Shown piece by piece: positions 1 through 7,954 of a DNA stretch of 49,923 nt (position 1 is the first letter of the stretch; every line of letters begins with the position of its first letter). The notes below the pieces were generated by a model, which saw only the letters and a program-made list of their open reading frames with translations, was not told where the DNA came from and did no database searches. A program made the position numbers and the translations under genes. The stretch is from an uncultured Acidimicrobium sp. (GTDB lineage Bacteria > Actinomycetota > Acidimicrobiia > Acidimicrobiales > Ilumatobacteraceae), in assembly GCA_903895515.1 (NCBI GenBank), contig CAITUB010000008.1, positions 1-49,923 on the forward strand, read 5' to 3'.

Positions 1-20
1 ACCACCACCACCACCATCGC
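1..20. repeat. ACC triplet repeat at contig end
   Basis: The window opens with five tandem ACC triplets. Together with a (GCC)n tract near 452-469, this makes the first 640 bases rich in triplet repeats, unlike the rest of the window. It lies outside the minus-strand ORF that stops at 22-24. Confidence 0.6.
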
Positions 21-21
21 G

Positions 22-642
22 CTACACATAGACGTATCTAACGTGGTAGCTAAAGTCCTCGGTGGGCGCGTAGGAGTCGACGAAGATATACTTGTGGCCA
101 GGTTCGTTCTTAGTCTCGGGGTGCAACTGGGCCACGGCCGCGTAGATGTCAAAGTAGGTGGGATCGAGCAGGATGCTCGAGTGGAAAAATTCCAACGTCG
201 GAGACATGGTCATGATCTGCACCAGCACTCGAATCTTGCGTTTACCGACGTAGTACTGAGCCTTTTCGTCCGGGCTCACGAACTTGTCGTCGAGGTTGTC
301 GTCCTCCTCCAGGAACCCGCAGTCGGGCGACTTGCCAAACACGCGCAAATAGCGCGAGGCGAAGGACCTGTTGGGAGAGTCGAAGCGCGAGGCCGACTTG
401 GGCGCCTGCTTGGGGGGCGCGGGCTTGAAGTTGGCCTGCAGATCCAAAAAGCCGCCGCCGCCGCCGCCTTCTTCAAAGATGAAGTAATTTCCGACAAAGA
501 ACCCCACGATTGCGGCGACAAGCACGACGAGCCCCGCGGTCGCCAGAGGACTTAGCACCATGCCCTCCTCCTGTGCTGCGTTAAAGTTGTCTGCTGCTCC
601 GCTGCCAAAGACCAGGGCTGCGCCGGGATCGACACGTGCCAA
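22..642 (-). CDS. Unknown single-pass membrane protein in a foreign-looking segment
   Basis: I do not recognise this protein. Read from a TTG at 642 it has 206 residues; an ATG at 559-561 (residue 28) is a more natural start. The ATG form begins with one hydrophobic helix (LATAGLVVLVAAIVGFFVG), then an acidic pair, a run of six glycines coded by GGC repeats, a Pro/Lys-rich linker and a soluble C-terminal part rich in Asp, Phe and Tyr. The GC-rich, triplet-repeat coding style differs sharply from all neighbours. No bacterial family comes to mind; a eukaryotic or large-DNA-virus origin is possible but is inference. The join to bacterial sequence lies at about 640-710, so this may be an assembly chimera. 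The ORF may not be a real gene start to stop. Confidence 0.35.
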   Translation of the reverse strand: MARVDPGAALVFGSGAADNFNAAQEEGMVLSPLATAGLVVLVAAIVGFFVGNYFIFEEGGGGGGFLDLQANFKPAPPKQAPKSASRFDSPNRSFASRYLRVFGKSPDCGFLEEDDNLDDKFVSPDEKAQYYVGKRKIRVLVQIMTMSPTLEFFHSSILLDPTYFDIYAAVAQLHPETKNEPGHKYIFVDSYAPTEDFSYHVRYVYV

Positions 643-1136
643 AAGTGATCGAGCTCAGGTGCAGTACGCTTAGTTTTAGATCTGGTATAGCAGATAAAAG
701 CGACGGTCTGTTCTGCGAGGGCGTGCGAATTGACAAATACTTGGGAGACGGCCTGATGGCTGTTGCCGTAGAAGCCGAAGACGGCATCACCTTTGCCATG
801 ATGCTCCAGCGCAATGCAGCGCTTGCATGTGCGCCGCTGTCGTTGCGCATTGGTATTGCCACCGGCGACACCATGTTGTTCGAGGGTCAGGACTACATCG
901 GCTCTGCGCCAAACATGGCAGCGCGCTTATGCGATGCCGCTGCAGGACTTGGCACACTCATTCCACTTGACCAAGCGTCTGAATTGCCAGTTGGCGTGTA
1001 CACCGTGCCTCACGAACCTGTCGCGCTGCCTGGTTTTGCTCAGCCAATTGAAGTTGCAATTCTTGCGGGCGAGCCGCTCATTGATAGTCGTTCAGACATC
1101 AATGAAGTGTGGAATCGCTCCCCTTTTGTTGGCTAA
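636..1136 (+). CDS. Class III adenylate/guanylate cyclase domain, 5' truncated
   Basis: The C-terminal two thirds of a class III nucleotide cyclase catalytic domain can be read. It shows a metal/substrate block (GVRIDKYLGDGLMAV), then LRIGIATGD, then a DYIGSAPNMAARL helix carrying the Asn and Arg that contact substrate and transition state in this family. The N-terminal beta-strand with the first catalytic Asp, normally about 45 residues before the DKYLGDG motif, is missing. Upstream codons (from the GTG at 636) do not resemble a cyclase and lead into the GC-rich left segment. The gene was therefore cut at about 640-710 by a chimeric join or a real rearrangement. As it stands the product should be inactive. 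Confidence 0.7.
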   Translation: MPKVIELRCSTLSFRSGIADKSDGLFCEGVRIDKYLGDGLMAVAVEAEDGITFAMMLQRNAALACAPLSLRIGIATGDTMLFEGQDYIGSAPNMAARLCDAAAGLGTLIPLDQASELPVGVYTVPHEPVALPGFAQPIEVAILAGEPLIDSRSDINEVWNRSPFVG

Positions 1137-1143
1137 TTAAGCC

Positions 1144-2571
1144 TTATCCGCGCGAGCGATACGTGGCGCGCGAACCCGTTGAGTCCTTGTTTAAACGCTT
1201 CGAAAGATGCAAGCCCTCGAGCACAAACTCCACTGCACTTGCCACTACTGCTGGAGTTGCATCTGCACCAACAATTTGTGTGACTAACTCGCGCAGCGCA
1301 GGTATATCGGTGAACATCGCGCCGTAGGCAACGGACTCAACATCTTCGCCAGCGTGCAACACCACTCCACCATCAAATGCTTCAACAACTTCACGAATCT
1401 TTTCTCCAGTGACGCGTTGTTTGAAAACTTGAAGCACTGCAGTCTTCACAATGTTTTCCAAAATTGCAGACTCTCGACCGTCTTCTGTGGTTTCGAATTC
1501 CACTTTTCCGGCCGTAGAGGCTGCGAGCGATGCGAGGTCGCTCACGCGCGGTGCAACCTGTGTTTCGCCCATGCGCAAGGCACGACGAACAGCGTTAGCC
1601 GCAAGCGTTTCGTAGTTGCTGACCGACAACCGCACGCTGACGCCGCTGCGTTGATTGACATGACTGCTTGAGCGTGCGATGTGGCTGATGGTGGTCACCA
1701 CTTCTTCCATGAACGATGGCCACGTAACCACAACATCACCAATGCTTGAGGTACGAGCCTCTTGGCGAACGATATTCATTTCGGTTTCCACTTCAAGTGG
1801 ATAGTGCGTGCGAATTTGGCTTCCGAAACGATCCTTCAGCGGCGTAATCATGCGACCGCGATTGGTGTAGTCCTCGGGGTTGGCCGACGCCACCAACATC
1901 ACGTCGAGTGGCAAGCGAATTTTGTAACCCCGAATTTGTACGTCACGCTCTTCAAGCACGTTGAGCAAACCAACTTGAATTCGTTCAGCCAAGTCGGGTA
2001 ATTCATTGATTGCAAAAATGCCGCGATTGGTGCGCGGAACAAGGCCATAGTGAATGGTCAGTTCGTCGCTGAGGTAACGCCCTTCGGCAACTTTGATGGG
2101 GTCAACTTCACCAATGAGGTCGGCAATCGATGTGTCTGGCGTTGCGAGTTTTTCACCGTAGCGATCTTCACGATTCACCCATGAGATTGGTGCGTTGTCG
2201 CCCATTTTTTCTACAAGCTCGCGCGCGTGTCGCGACACTGGGTTGTAGGGATCATCATTGATTTCACTGCCTTCAATGATTGGCATCCACTCATCCAGCA
2301 AGCCAGTGAGCGACCTGATCATGCGCGTTTTTGCTTGACCACGTTCTCCAAGAAAAATCACATCGTGTCCTGCCAACAATGCATTTTCAAGTTGTGGCAT
2401 CACCGTGTCTTCGTAACCCAACACTCCCTCGAACAATTGCTGTCCTGCTGAAATTCGAGCGACAGCATTGCGACGCAATTCTTCTTTTACGGGAATGGAT
2501 TGCCAGCCCGAGGTGCGAAGTGCTCCAAGAGTTGTAGGCAGCGAGTGTGCGGAGGTGTGGGCGTTGGCCAT
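1144..2571 (-). CDS. ChlI/MoxR-type AAA+ ATPase (magnesium chelatase-like)
   Basis: A 475-residue AAA+ ATPase of the magnesium chelatase subunit I / MoxR clade. Walker A is GERGQAKT at residues 75-82, Walker B is GIFAINE near 184-190 followed by LPDL, sensor 1 is LVASANPED near 226-234, and an Arg-finger-like PLKDRFG follows. The large insert between Walker A and B is typical of the longer actinobacterial members. Such ATPases usually work with a VWA-domain partner to insert metals or remodel complexes. No VWA gene adjoins it here; its downstream side faces the truncated cyclase with a 7-bp gap. ATG start at 2571; the gene diverges from the SDR at 2630. Substrate unknown. Confidence 0.85.
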   Translation of the reverse strand: MANAHTSAHSLPTTLGALRTSGWQSIPVKEELRRNAVARISAGQQLFEGVLGYEDTVMPQLENALLAGHDVIFLGERGQAKTRMIRSLTGLLDEWMPIIEGSEINDDPYNPVSRHARELVEKMGDNAPISWVNREDRYGEKLATPDTSIADLIGEVDPIKVAEGRYLSDELTIHYGLVPRTNRGIFAINELPDLAERIQVGLLNVLEERDVQIRGYKIRLPLDVMLVASANPEDYTNRGRMITPLKDRFGSQIRTHYPLEVETEMNIVRQEARTSSIGDVVVTWPSFMEEVVTTISHIARSSSHVNQRSGVSVRLSVSNYETLAANAVRRALRMGETQVAPRVSDLASLAASTAGKVEFETTEDGRESAILENIVKTAVLQVFKQRVTGEKIREVVEAFDGGVVLHAGEDVESVAYGAMFTDIPALRELVTQIVGADATPAVVASAVEFVLEGLHLSKRLNKDSTGSRATYRSRG

Positions 2572-2629
2572 GCGCAGACGATACTTGCCGCCTGCGTATG
2601 TGACATAGGCGAGCGTTTATTGTGAGTTC

Positions 2630-3517
2630 ATGACTACTTCCTCACCACAAGTCGCCGTTGTTACTGGAGCCAATTCGGGTATCGGACGTGCCACCGCACT
2701 GCACCTCGCCCAACAGGGTTACCGCGTCTTTGGCACGGTTCGTTCGATCGACAAAGCCGGCAAGTTGCAGGCTCGCGCCAACGAATTAGGCGTGGCGGTA
2801 GAACTCATTGAATTGGATGTTGCAGACGATGCATCAGTGCAACGTGGATTCGCCGACATTTTTCGCGCCACGAATCGTGTTGACGTGTTGGTAAACAATG
2901 CCGGCATTGGAGGCAACGGTGTAGTTGAGGAAAGCACGTCGCAGATGTACCACGATGCGTTCAACGTGAACGTAGTTGGCGCCATTCGATGCACTCAACA
3001 AGTGCTGCCAAACATGCGTGAACGAAAAAGTGGAACCATCGTGAATATCACTTCGGTTGTTGGCAAATTTGCAGCAATCGCACAGGCTCCATACGTCGCA
3101 TCAAAGTGGGCATTCGAAGGTGTCAGTGAAGAACTCGCTCAAGAATTGGCGCCGTTCGGTATTCGCGTGGTGATTATTGAACCTGGTGTCACCAAGTCAT
3201 CGATCTTTGCGAAGAACATCGACGCTCCAAATCAAAGCGGTGCATACGATGCTCACTATCGACGCATGTTTGCGTTTTACGCCGCAGGAATTACGAATGC
3301 CACTCCTGCGGAAGAAGTTGGCTCGCTCATTCATCACGCGATCACTACTAACACCCCACAACTTCGTTATGCATGTTCGTGGGCAGGCCCAGAAATCGTG
3401 ACGGGTCGTGCTGCGCAGTCGGACAAAGACTGGGTCGCCATGGCTACTTCCGAGAACGATTCGGACTACTTCGATGCCTTTAAAACCGCGTACGGAGTGG
3501 GTTTGAGCAATAGTTGA
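2630..3517 (+). CDS. Short-chain dehydrogenase/reductase (SDR)
   Basis: A classical SDR of 295 residues. The cofactor loop TGANSGIG is at residues 12-19, NNAG at 89-92, the catalytic Ser at about 142 in NITS, and YVASK at 155-159 supplies Tyr and Lys. A TVRS segment after the second strand suggests NADP(H) preference (inference). Substrate unknown. The C-terminal extension beyond 250 residues resembles SDRs acting on lipids or retinoid-like alcohols. ATG start at 2630. Its TGA stop overlaps the -35 box proposed for the peroxiredoxin gene. Confidence 0.88.
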   Translation: MTTSSPQVAVVTGANSGIGRATALHLAQQGYRVFGTVRSIDKAGKLQARANELGVAVELIELDVADDASVQRGFADIFRATNRVDVLVNNAGIGGNGVVEESTSQMYHDAFNVNVVGAIRCTQQVLPNMRERKSGTIVNITSVVGKFAAIAQAPYVASKWAFEGVSEELAQELAPFGIRVVIIEPGVTKSSIFAKNIDAPNQSGAYDAHYRRMFAFYAAGITNATPAEEVGSLIHHAITTNTPQLRYACSWAGPEIVTGRAAQSDKDWVAMATSENDSDYFDAFKTAYGVGLSNS

Positions 3518-3542
3518 CAAAATTGGTCGGGATTCAGATATC
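3514..3542 (+). promoter_or_regulatory. Putative sigma70-type promoter for the peroxiredoxin gene
   Basis: A perfect TTGACA at 3514-3519 is followed after 17 bp by GATATC at 3537-3542, a half-matching -10 box. Transcription would start near 3550, about 25 bases before the ATG at 3575. The -35 box overlaps the stop codon of the SDR gene. Motif-based only. Confidence 0.4.
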
Positions 3543-3562
3543 GTGACGGCTCCACGTTCTAC

Positions 3563-3569
3563 AAGGAGA
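3563..3569 (+). promoter_or_regulatory. Strong Shine-Dalgarno site of the peroxiredoxin gene
   Basis: AAGGAGA lies 5 bases before the ATG at 3575. It is the clearest ribosome-binding site in the window, where most genes have weak or no visible site. It fixes the start and suggests high expression. Confidence 0.7.
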
Positions 3570-3574
3570 TCAAC

Positions 3575-4207
3575 ATGTCCGTACGTCTTGGCGATGTCGC
3601 CCCTGACTTCACTGCACAAACCACCCAAGGTGAAATCAAGTTTCACGAATGGTTGGGCGATTCATGGGGCGTGCTGTTTAGCCACCCGAAAGATTTCACA
3701 CCGGTCTGCACCACTGAACTTGGTTATGTAGCCAAGATCAAACCAGAGTTCGACAAGCGCAATGTGAAAGTCATCGGACTTTCAGTTGACAGCGTTGAGT
3801 CACACGAAAAATGGGAAAGCGACATTGGCGAAACTCAGGGAACTCCTGTGAACTTCCCCATGATCGGTGACCCAGATCGCAATGTTTCCAACCTGTACGA
3901 CATGATTCACCCAAATGCAAACGACACCCTCACGGTTCGCAGCGTGTTCGTTATTGGACCAGACAAAAAGGTGAAGCTCACCATCACCTACCCAGCATCA
4001 ACTGGCCGCAACTTTGATGAAGTGCTTCGTGTCATTGACTCGTTGCAACTCACCGCAAAATTCAAAGTGGCAACACCTGCAAACTGGAAAGATGGCAATG
4101 ACGTCATCATCGGTGCTGCCGTAACCGACGAAGAGGCAAAGACCCTCTTCCCTGGTGGCTGGAAGACCGTGAAGCCATACCTTCGTGTTTTGCCGCAACC
4201 AAAGTAA
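3575..4207 (+). CDS. 1-Cys peroxiredoxin (Prx6/AhpC-TSA family)
   Basis: Thiol peroxidase of 210 residues, expected to reduce H2O2, alkyl hydroperoxides or peroxynitrite in the cytoplasm. The peroxidatic Cys is residue 45 in the motif DFTPVCTTE, with the family Thr three residues before it. The Prx6 landmarks VFVIGPDKKVKL and YPASTGRNFDEVLRVIDSLQ follow, with the C-terminal Prx domain (WKDGNDVII ... PGGWKTVKPYLR). No other Cys suited to resolve a disulfide is seen, so it is a 1-Cys type needing an external thiol. Strong ribosome site and own promoter. Monocistronic by layout; the ABC operon starts about 64 bp downstream. Confidence 0.95.
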   Translation: MSVRLGDVAPDFTAQTTQGEIKFHEWLGDSWGVLFSHPKDFTPVCTTELGYVAKIKPEFDKRNVKVIGLSVDSVESHEKWESDIGETQGTPVNFPMIGDPDRNVSNLYDMIHPNANDTLTVRSVFVIGPDKKVKLTITYPASTGRNFDEVLRVIDSLQLTAKFKVATPANWKDGNDVIIGAAVTDEEAKTLFPGGWKTVKPYLRVLPQPK

Positions 4208-4271
4208 ATAGTAAGTAAAGAAGGCAATTCGGGCATTTCGCCCACAATCATTGAGCCGTAGGCTGAGGGGT

Positions 4272-5003
4272 ATGAACAACCCCTCAGCCGCGACCGCTAC
4301 TAACGTCTCCAAAATTTACGGACACGGAGACAGCGAAGTACGAGCACTTGACAATGTGTCAGTGCAGTTCGAAACCGGAAAATTCACTGCCATCATGGGG
4401 CCAAGTGGCTCCGGCAAATCCACCCTCATGCATTGCATGGCGGGTCTCGATGAAATGACACAGGGTTCAGTCACCATCGCCGACATTGACATCGCAAGTT
4501 TGAAAGATAAAGACCTCACCAAACTTCGCAGAGACAAAATCGGTTTCGTGTTTCAGTCGTTCAACTTGGTTCCCACGCTTACAGCAGATGAAAACATTCG
4601 TCTGCCATTGCTACTTGGCAACAACAAGGGCAACGAAGAATGGATCCAGAAAGTAATTAATACGGTCCATTTACAAGACCGTTTGACTCACCGTCCAAGC
4701 GAGCTTTCCGGCGGACAACAACAGCGTGTTGCGGTTGCCCGTGCACTTGCCAGCGAACCAGCAATTATTTTCGCTGACGAGCCAACAGGAAACCTCGACT
4801 CAACAACCGGAAACGAAATTCTTTCCTTCATGCGCAAAGCAGTTGATGAGTTGGGACAAACGATCGTGATGGTGACGCATGATCCTGTTTCTGCAAGTTA
4901 CGCAGACCGCATTGTGTTTTTGAAGGACGGAAAAATTGCTGGTGAATTGCTCAATCCAACTCCAGAACTCGTGCTTGATTACATGAAGAATCTAGGTCAC
5001 TAA
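4272..5003 (+). CDS. ABC transporter ATP-binding protein (MacB/LolD type)
   Basis: ATPase of a MacB/LolCDE-type exporter or mechanotransmission system. Walker A GPSGSGKS is at residues 43-50, followed by a Q-loop (FVFQSFNLVP), the signature LSGGQQQRVAVARAL, Walker B IIFADEPTGNLD and an H-loop (VTHD). The length of 243 residues is normal. I chose the ATG at 4272; an in-frame TTG lies at 4251, but the family N-terminus fits the ATG. Its stop is 3 bases before the permease start, so the two are co-transcribed and form one transporter. Substrate unknown; such pairs handle peptides, lipids or envelope stress. Confidence 0.92.
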   Translation: MNNPSAATATNVSKIYGHGDSEVRALDNVSVQFETGKFTAIMGPSGSGKSTLMHCMAGLDEMTQGSVTIADIDIASLKDKDLTKLRRDKIGFVFQSFNLVPTLTADENIRLPLLLGNNKGNEEWIQKVINTVHLQDRLTHRPSELSGGQQQRVAVARALASEPAIIFADEPTGNLDSTTGNEILSFMRKAVDELGQTIVMVTHDPVSASYADRIVFLKDGKIAGELLNPTPELVLDYMKNLGH

Positions 5004-5006
5004 ACC

Positions 5007-7547
5007 ATGTTTCGTATCGCTCTCAAAGGCATATTGGGTCGCAAGGCTCGCTTAGTTCTCACATCGCTTGCGGTCATTTTGGGCACTTCATTTCTGTCGG
5101 GAACCGCAGTGTTCTCTGCGACACTGAATCGCACGTTTGACAACTTGTTTAGCGATGTGTTCCGCAACGTCGATTCCTATGTTCGATCGACACAAGTTAT
5201 TGAAGCCGACTTCGGTGCGGAAGAGCGTCAGCGAATTCCTGTCGAATTAGTTGACATGGTGAAACAAGTCCCAGGTGTCGCCGATGTGCAAGCCGATATC
5301 CAGGCATTTGCTCGAATCATTGGCAAAGACGGCCAACCACTCGGCTCTGAAGGTGCAGGACCACCAACATTTGGCGGCGTTGGTCAAGAATTCAAAGGTG
5401 CACTCTGGACTATTAGCGAAGGCCGTTTTGCTGCAGGACCAACCGAGGTTGTCCTCGACGAATCATCGGCTAAAGCCGGAAAGTTTGCGCTGAACGACAA
5501 AGTGAAAGTTGTTGCACAAACCGGTAGCCGTGAATTCACACTTGTTGGTATTGCCAGTTACGGCGATGTGCGCTCACCAGGTGGAGCAACGTTTGCTCTC
5601 TTCGACCTTGCAACAGCGCAAGAATTTCTCGCCAAGCCTGGCTTCGTTGACGACATTTTAGTTTCTGGCGATGGAACCCTGTCCGACGAGGAATTAGCAA
5701 AGGCAATTTCTGCCGCAATCCCAAGTTCCTACAAAACCGAGACTCTGACGGGTGCGCAAATCACAAAGGAAACCCAGGACCAAATTGGAACTGCACTCAG
5801 TTTCTTCAGCATTTTGCTTTCCACATTTAGCTACATCGCGCTCGGCGTTGGCAGCTTCGTCATTTACAACGTGTTTTCCATTAGCGCCGCACAGCGCCAA
5901 CGCGAAAATGCACTCCTGCGAGCAATCGGTGCGTCAAAGAAACAAGTAACGCGCGCATTGATGATTGAGTCAGTAGTCGTTGGTCTATTTGGTTCAACCA
6001 TTGGGTTGTTCGCAGGCATTGGCCTTTCAAAGGCACTGAGTGCGTTACTGAAAGCCGCGAGCATCGACCTTCCAAGCGGCGGTCTCGTGGTGCCAAGCTC
6101 AGCAATCATCAACACCATCGTGGTGGGTCTCATCGTGACTGTTGCATCGGCTTGGCTTCCAGCGCGTCGTGCAGGCAGAGTCCCTCCACTTGCAGCAATG
6201 CGTGAAACTGCTATTGAAGTTGTTGCTCTAAGTCGTCGTCGCACACTGTTTGGTTTGCTTCTCATTGCTCTCGGCGCTGCAACCATTATTGCGGTAACAA
6301 GCGGTGCAAGTAACAAATGGTTGGGTCTTGGAATTCTCTTTGTCTTTTCTGGCACCATCACACTCGGACCAGTTATTGCTCGACCAGTTGCATTGCTGCT
6401 GGGCAAGCCGGCAGAAAAGCTCCGCGGCGTAACAGGAACCATGGCTCGTCAGAACAGTGCACGTAACCCGAAGCGCACGTCGCGCACGGCTGCCCCAGTG
6501 CTCATTGGAGTTGCGCTTGTTACTGCGGTCGCGGCCCTTGCAGCAAGCATCAGTACGCAAATTGACGGTGTTTTCACACAACAATTCAAAGGCGACTACG
6601 CAATTAGCACCAATGCTCGTGGTTTCGGTGGCCTCAGCCCATCACTTGCCGACGACATCAACACGCTTCCAGAAGTTGAACGCGCAACGGGAATCGGACT
6701 GCTTACCGTAAAGATTGACGGCAAGGGTCAGTACCTCACCACCATTAACCCGGCAACAGTTGATGGCGTATTTGACATTGGACTTACCTCTGGAACGTAT
6801 GCAGATCTCACTGCAGAAACCATTTTTGTTTCGCAAAAATATGCAGAGAACAACAAAGCCAAACTTGGTGACACTCTGCAAGTAACCCTTGCCGATGCGC
6901 AAGTGAAAACTCTGACTATCGCAGGAATCTACGAGTTTGATGACATTGCCGGAAAGTACACGGTGAGTCGCGACCTCATCAAAGATTCCACGGTGATCAA
7001 CTTTGACCTAGGGGTCTATATCAAGTTGAAATCCGGGGTGTCAGACCAATCGGCGCGAACAGTTTTGCAAGCAGCAGTTGATAAATATGGGCAAGGTACT
7101 TTGCTGTCGAAACGCGAGTACATCGATAAACAGTCTGGAAGCATCAACCAACTACTTGGTCTGATCTATGGCTTGCTCTTCCTGTCGGTCATCATCGCTG
7201 TCGTCGGAATTATCATCACTTTGCTGCTCTCCGTGTTCGAGCGTCAGCGTGAAATTGGTCTATTGCGTGCTGTAGGAATGACCAAGAGCCAAGTGCGCAC
7301 AACGGTTCGTTGGGAGAGTGTCATCACCTCCCTTCTTGGTGCAGTGGTGGGAATTGTGTTGGGAGTCGGTTTGGGCTGGGTCATTGTGTATGCACTTCGC
7401 GACCAGGGACTTTCTTCATTTTCTGTGCCAGTGGGACCAACCGTGTCGATTCTCGTCATGGCCTTTGTCATTGGCGTACTTGCCGCCGTGTACCCAGCCT
7501 GGCGTGCCACTCGCGTGAACCTGCTCGCGGCAATCACCACTGCGTAA
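5007..7547 (+). CDS. ABC transporter permease with two FtsX domains
   Basis: Membrane subunit of 846 residues. An N-terminal transmembrane helix (near residues 14-36) is followed by a MacB-like periplasmic domain, a first FtsX block (three helices around residues 265-390), a short central helical pair, a second periplasmic domain (from about 520) and a second FtsX block at the C-terminus (about 715-840). The FtsX hallmark before a helix, RQRENALLRAIGAS and RQREIGLLRAVGMT, appears once in each half, so the two halves are a tandem duplication fused in one chain. It pairs with the ATPase at 4272. The stop overlaps the next start by 1 bp. Confidence 0.92.
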   Translation: MFRIALKGILGRKARLVLTSLAVILGTSFLSGTAVFSATLNRTFDNLFSDVFRNVDSYVRSTQVIEADFGAEERQRIPVELVDMVKQVPGVADVQADIQAFARIIGKDGQPLGSEGAGPPTFGGVGQEFKGALWTISEGRFAAGPTEVVLDESSAKAGKFALNDKVKVVAQTGSREFTLVGIASYGDVRSPGGATFALFDLATAQEFLAKPGFVDDILVSGDGTLSDEELAKAISAAIPSSYKTETLTGAQITKETQDQIGTALSFFSILLSTFSYIALGVGSFVIYNVFSISAAQRQRENALLRAIGASKKQVTRALMIESVVVGLFGSTIGLFAGIGLSKALSALLKAASIDLPSGGLVVPSSAIINTIVVGLIVTVASAWLPARRAGRVPPLAAMRETAIEVVALSRRRTLFGLLLIALGAATIIAVTSGASNKWLGLGILFVFSGTITLGPVIARPVALLLGKPAEKLRGVTGTMARQNSARNPKRTSRTAAPVLIGVALVTAVAALAASISTQIDGVFTQQFKGDYAISTNARGFGGLSPSLADDINTLPEVERATGIGLLTVKIDGKGQYLTTINPATVDGVFDIGLTSGTYADLTAETIFVSQKYAENNKAKLGDTLQVTLADAQVKTLTIAGIYEFDDIAGKYTVSRDLIKDSTVINFDLGVYIKLKSGVSDQSARTVLQAAVDKYGQGTLLSKREYIDKQSGSINQLLGLIYGLLFLSVIIAVVGIIITLLLSVFERQREIGLLRAVGMTKSQVRTTVRWESVITSLLGAVVGIVLGVGLGWVIVYALRDQGLSSFSVPVGPTVSILVMAFVIGVLAAVYPAWRATRVNLLAAITTA

Positions 7548-7954
7548 TGACCCCAGCAGACCTCACTCCAGAAATGTTGGAGTTCCTTCGGGAACGACAT
7601 TTAGCAACGCTCACTACCCTTCGCCCAGATGGTTCACCTCACGTGGTGCCAGTTGGTTTCACATACGACGAAGACAAACACGTAGTACGCGTGATCACGT
7701 TTGCACCATCGCATAAAGCAAAACATGCGCAACGCGGTGGACGAGCAGTGGTGTCGCAAGTAGATGGTGGTCGTTGGCTCACACTAGAAGGAACAGTGCG
7801 TCTGGCAACACGAGAGAACGACAATGCGGAAGTGAACGAAGCGTGTGCTCGTTATGCGCAGCGTTACCGTCAACCAAAGGAACGCGACAACCGCGTAGCA
7901 ATCATTATTTCTGTCGACCGCATAATGGGTCGGGTAACTGCAGCTAACGAGTAG
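7547..7954 (+). CDS. PPOX-class (F420-type) flavin-fold oxidoreductase
   Basis: A 135-residue split-barrel protein of the pyridoxamine-phosphate-oxidase-like superfamily. It has HLATLTTLRPDGSPHVVPVGF at the start, a central RWLTLEGTVRLA strand and a C-terminal VDRIMGRVTA. This layout matches actinobacterial PPOX proteins annotated as F420-dependent (Rv1155-like). Cofactor choice between F420, FMN and heme is inferred from family, not seen. The ATG overlaps the TAA of the FtsX permease by one base, so it belongs to that operon by layout although its function looks unrelated. A longer open frame upstream is only a shadow of the permease. Confidence 0.82.
   Translation: MTPADLTPEMLEFLRERHLATLTTLRPDGSPHVVPVGFTYDEDKHVVRVITFAPSHKAKHAQRGGRAVVSQVDGGRWLTLEGTVRLATRENDNAEVNEACARYAQRYRQPKERDNRVAIIISVDRIMGRVTAANE

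Noticed and set aside
3..17. CAC-CAC-CAC-CAC-CAT run read as a His-tag from a vector
   Set aside because: Only five His codons in one frame, no vector or linker sequence around, and the same triplet style recurs as GCC repeats in the natural-looking ORF.
2630..3517. Mycofactocin-dependent SDR
   Set aside because: The mycofactocin-coupled SDR subfamily has a characteristic insertion near the cofactor site that I do not see; it is also far from the mft genes.
4237..4249. GGGC-ATTTC-GCCC hairpin after the peroxiredoxin gene as a terminator
   Set aside because: The stem is only 4 bp and no T-run follows.
5864..6442. 192-codon antisense ORF within the FtsX permease
   Set aside because: Pure shadow of a well supported permease; composition rich in Ala/Pro/Arg/Ser as expected from antisense.
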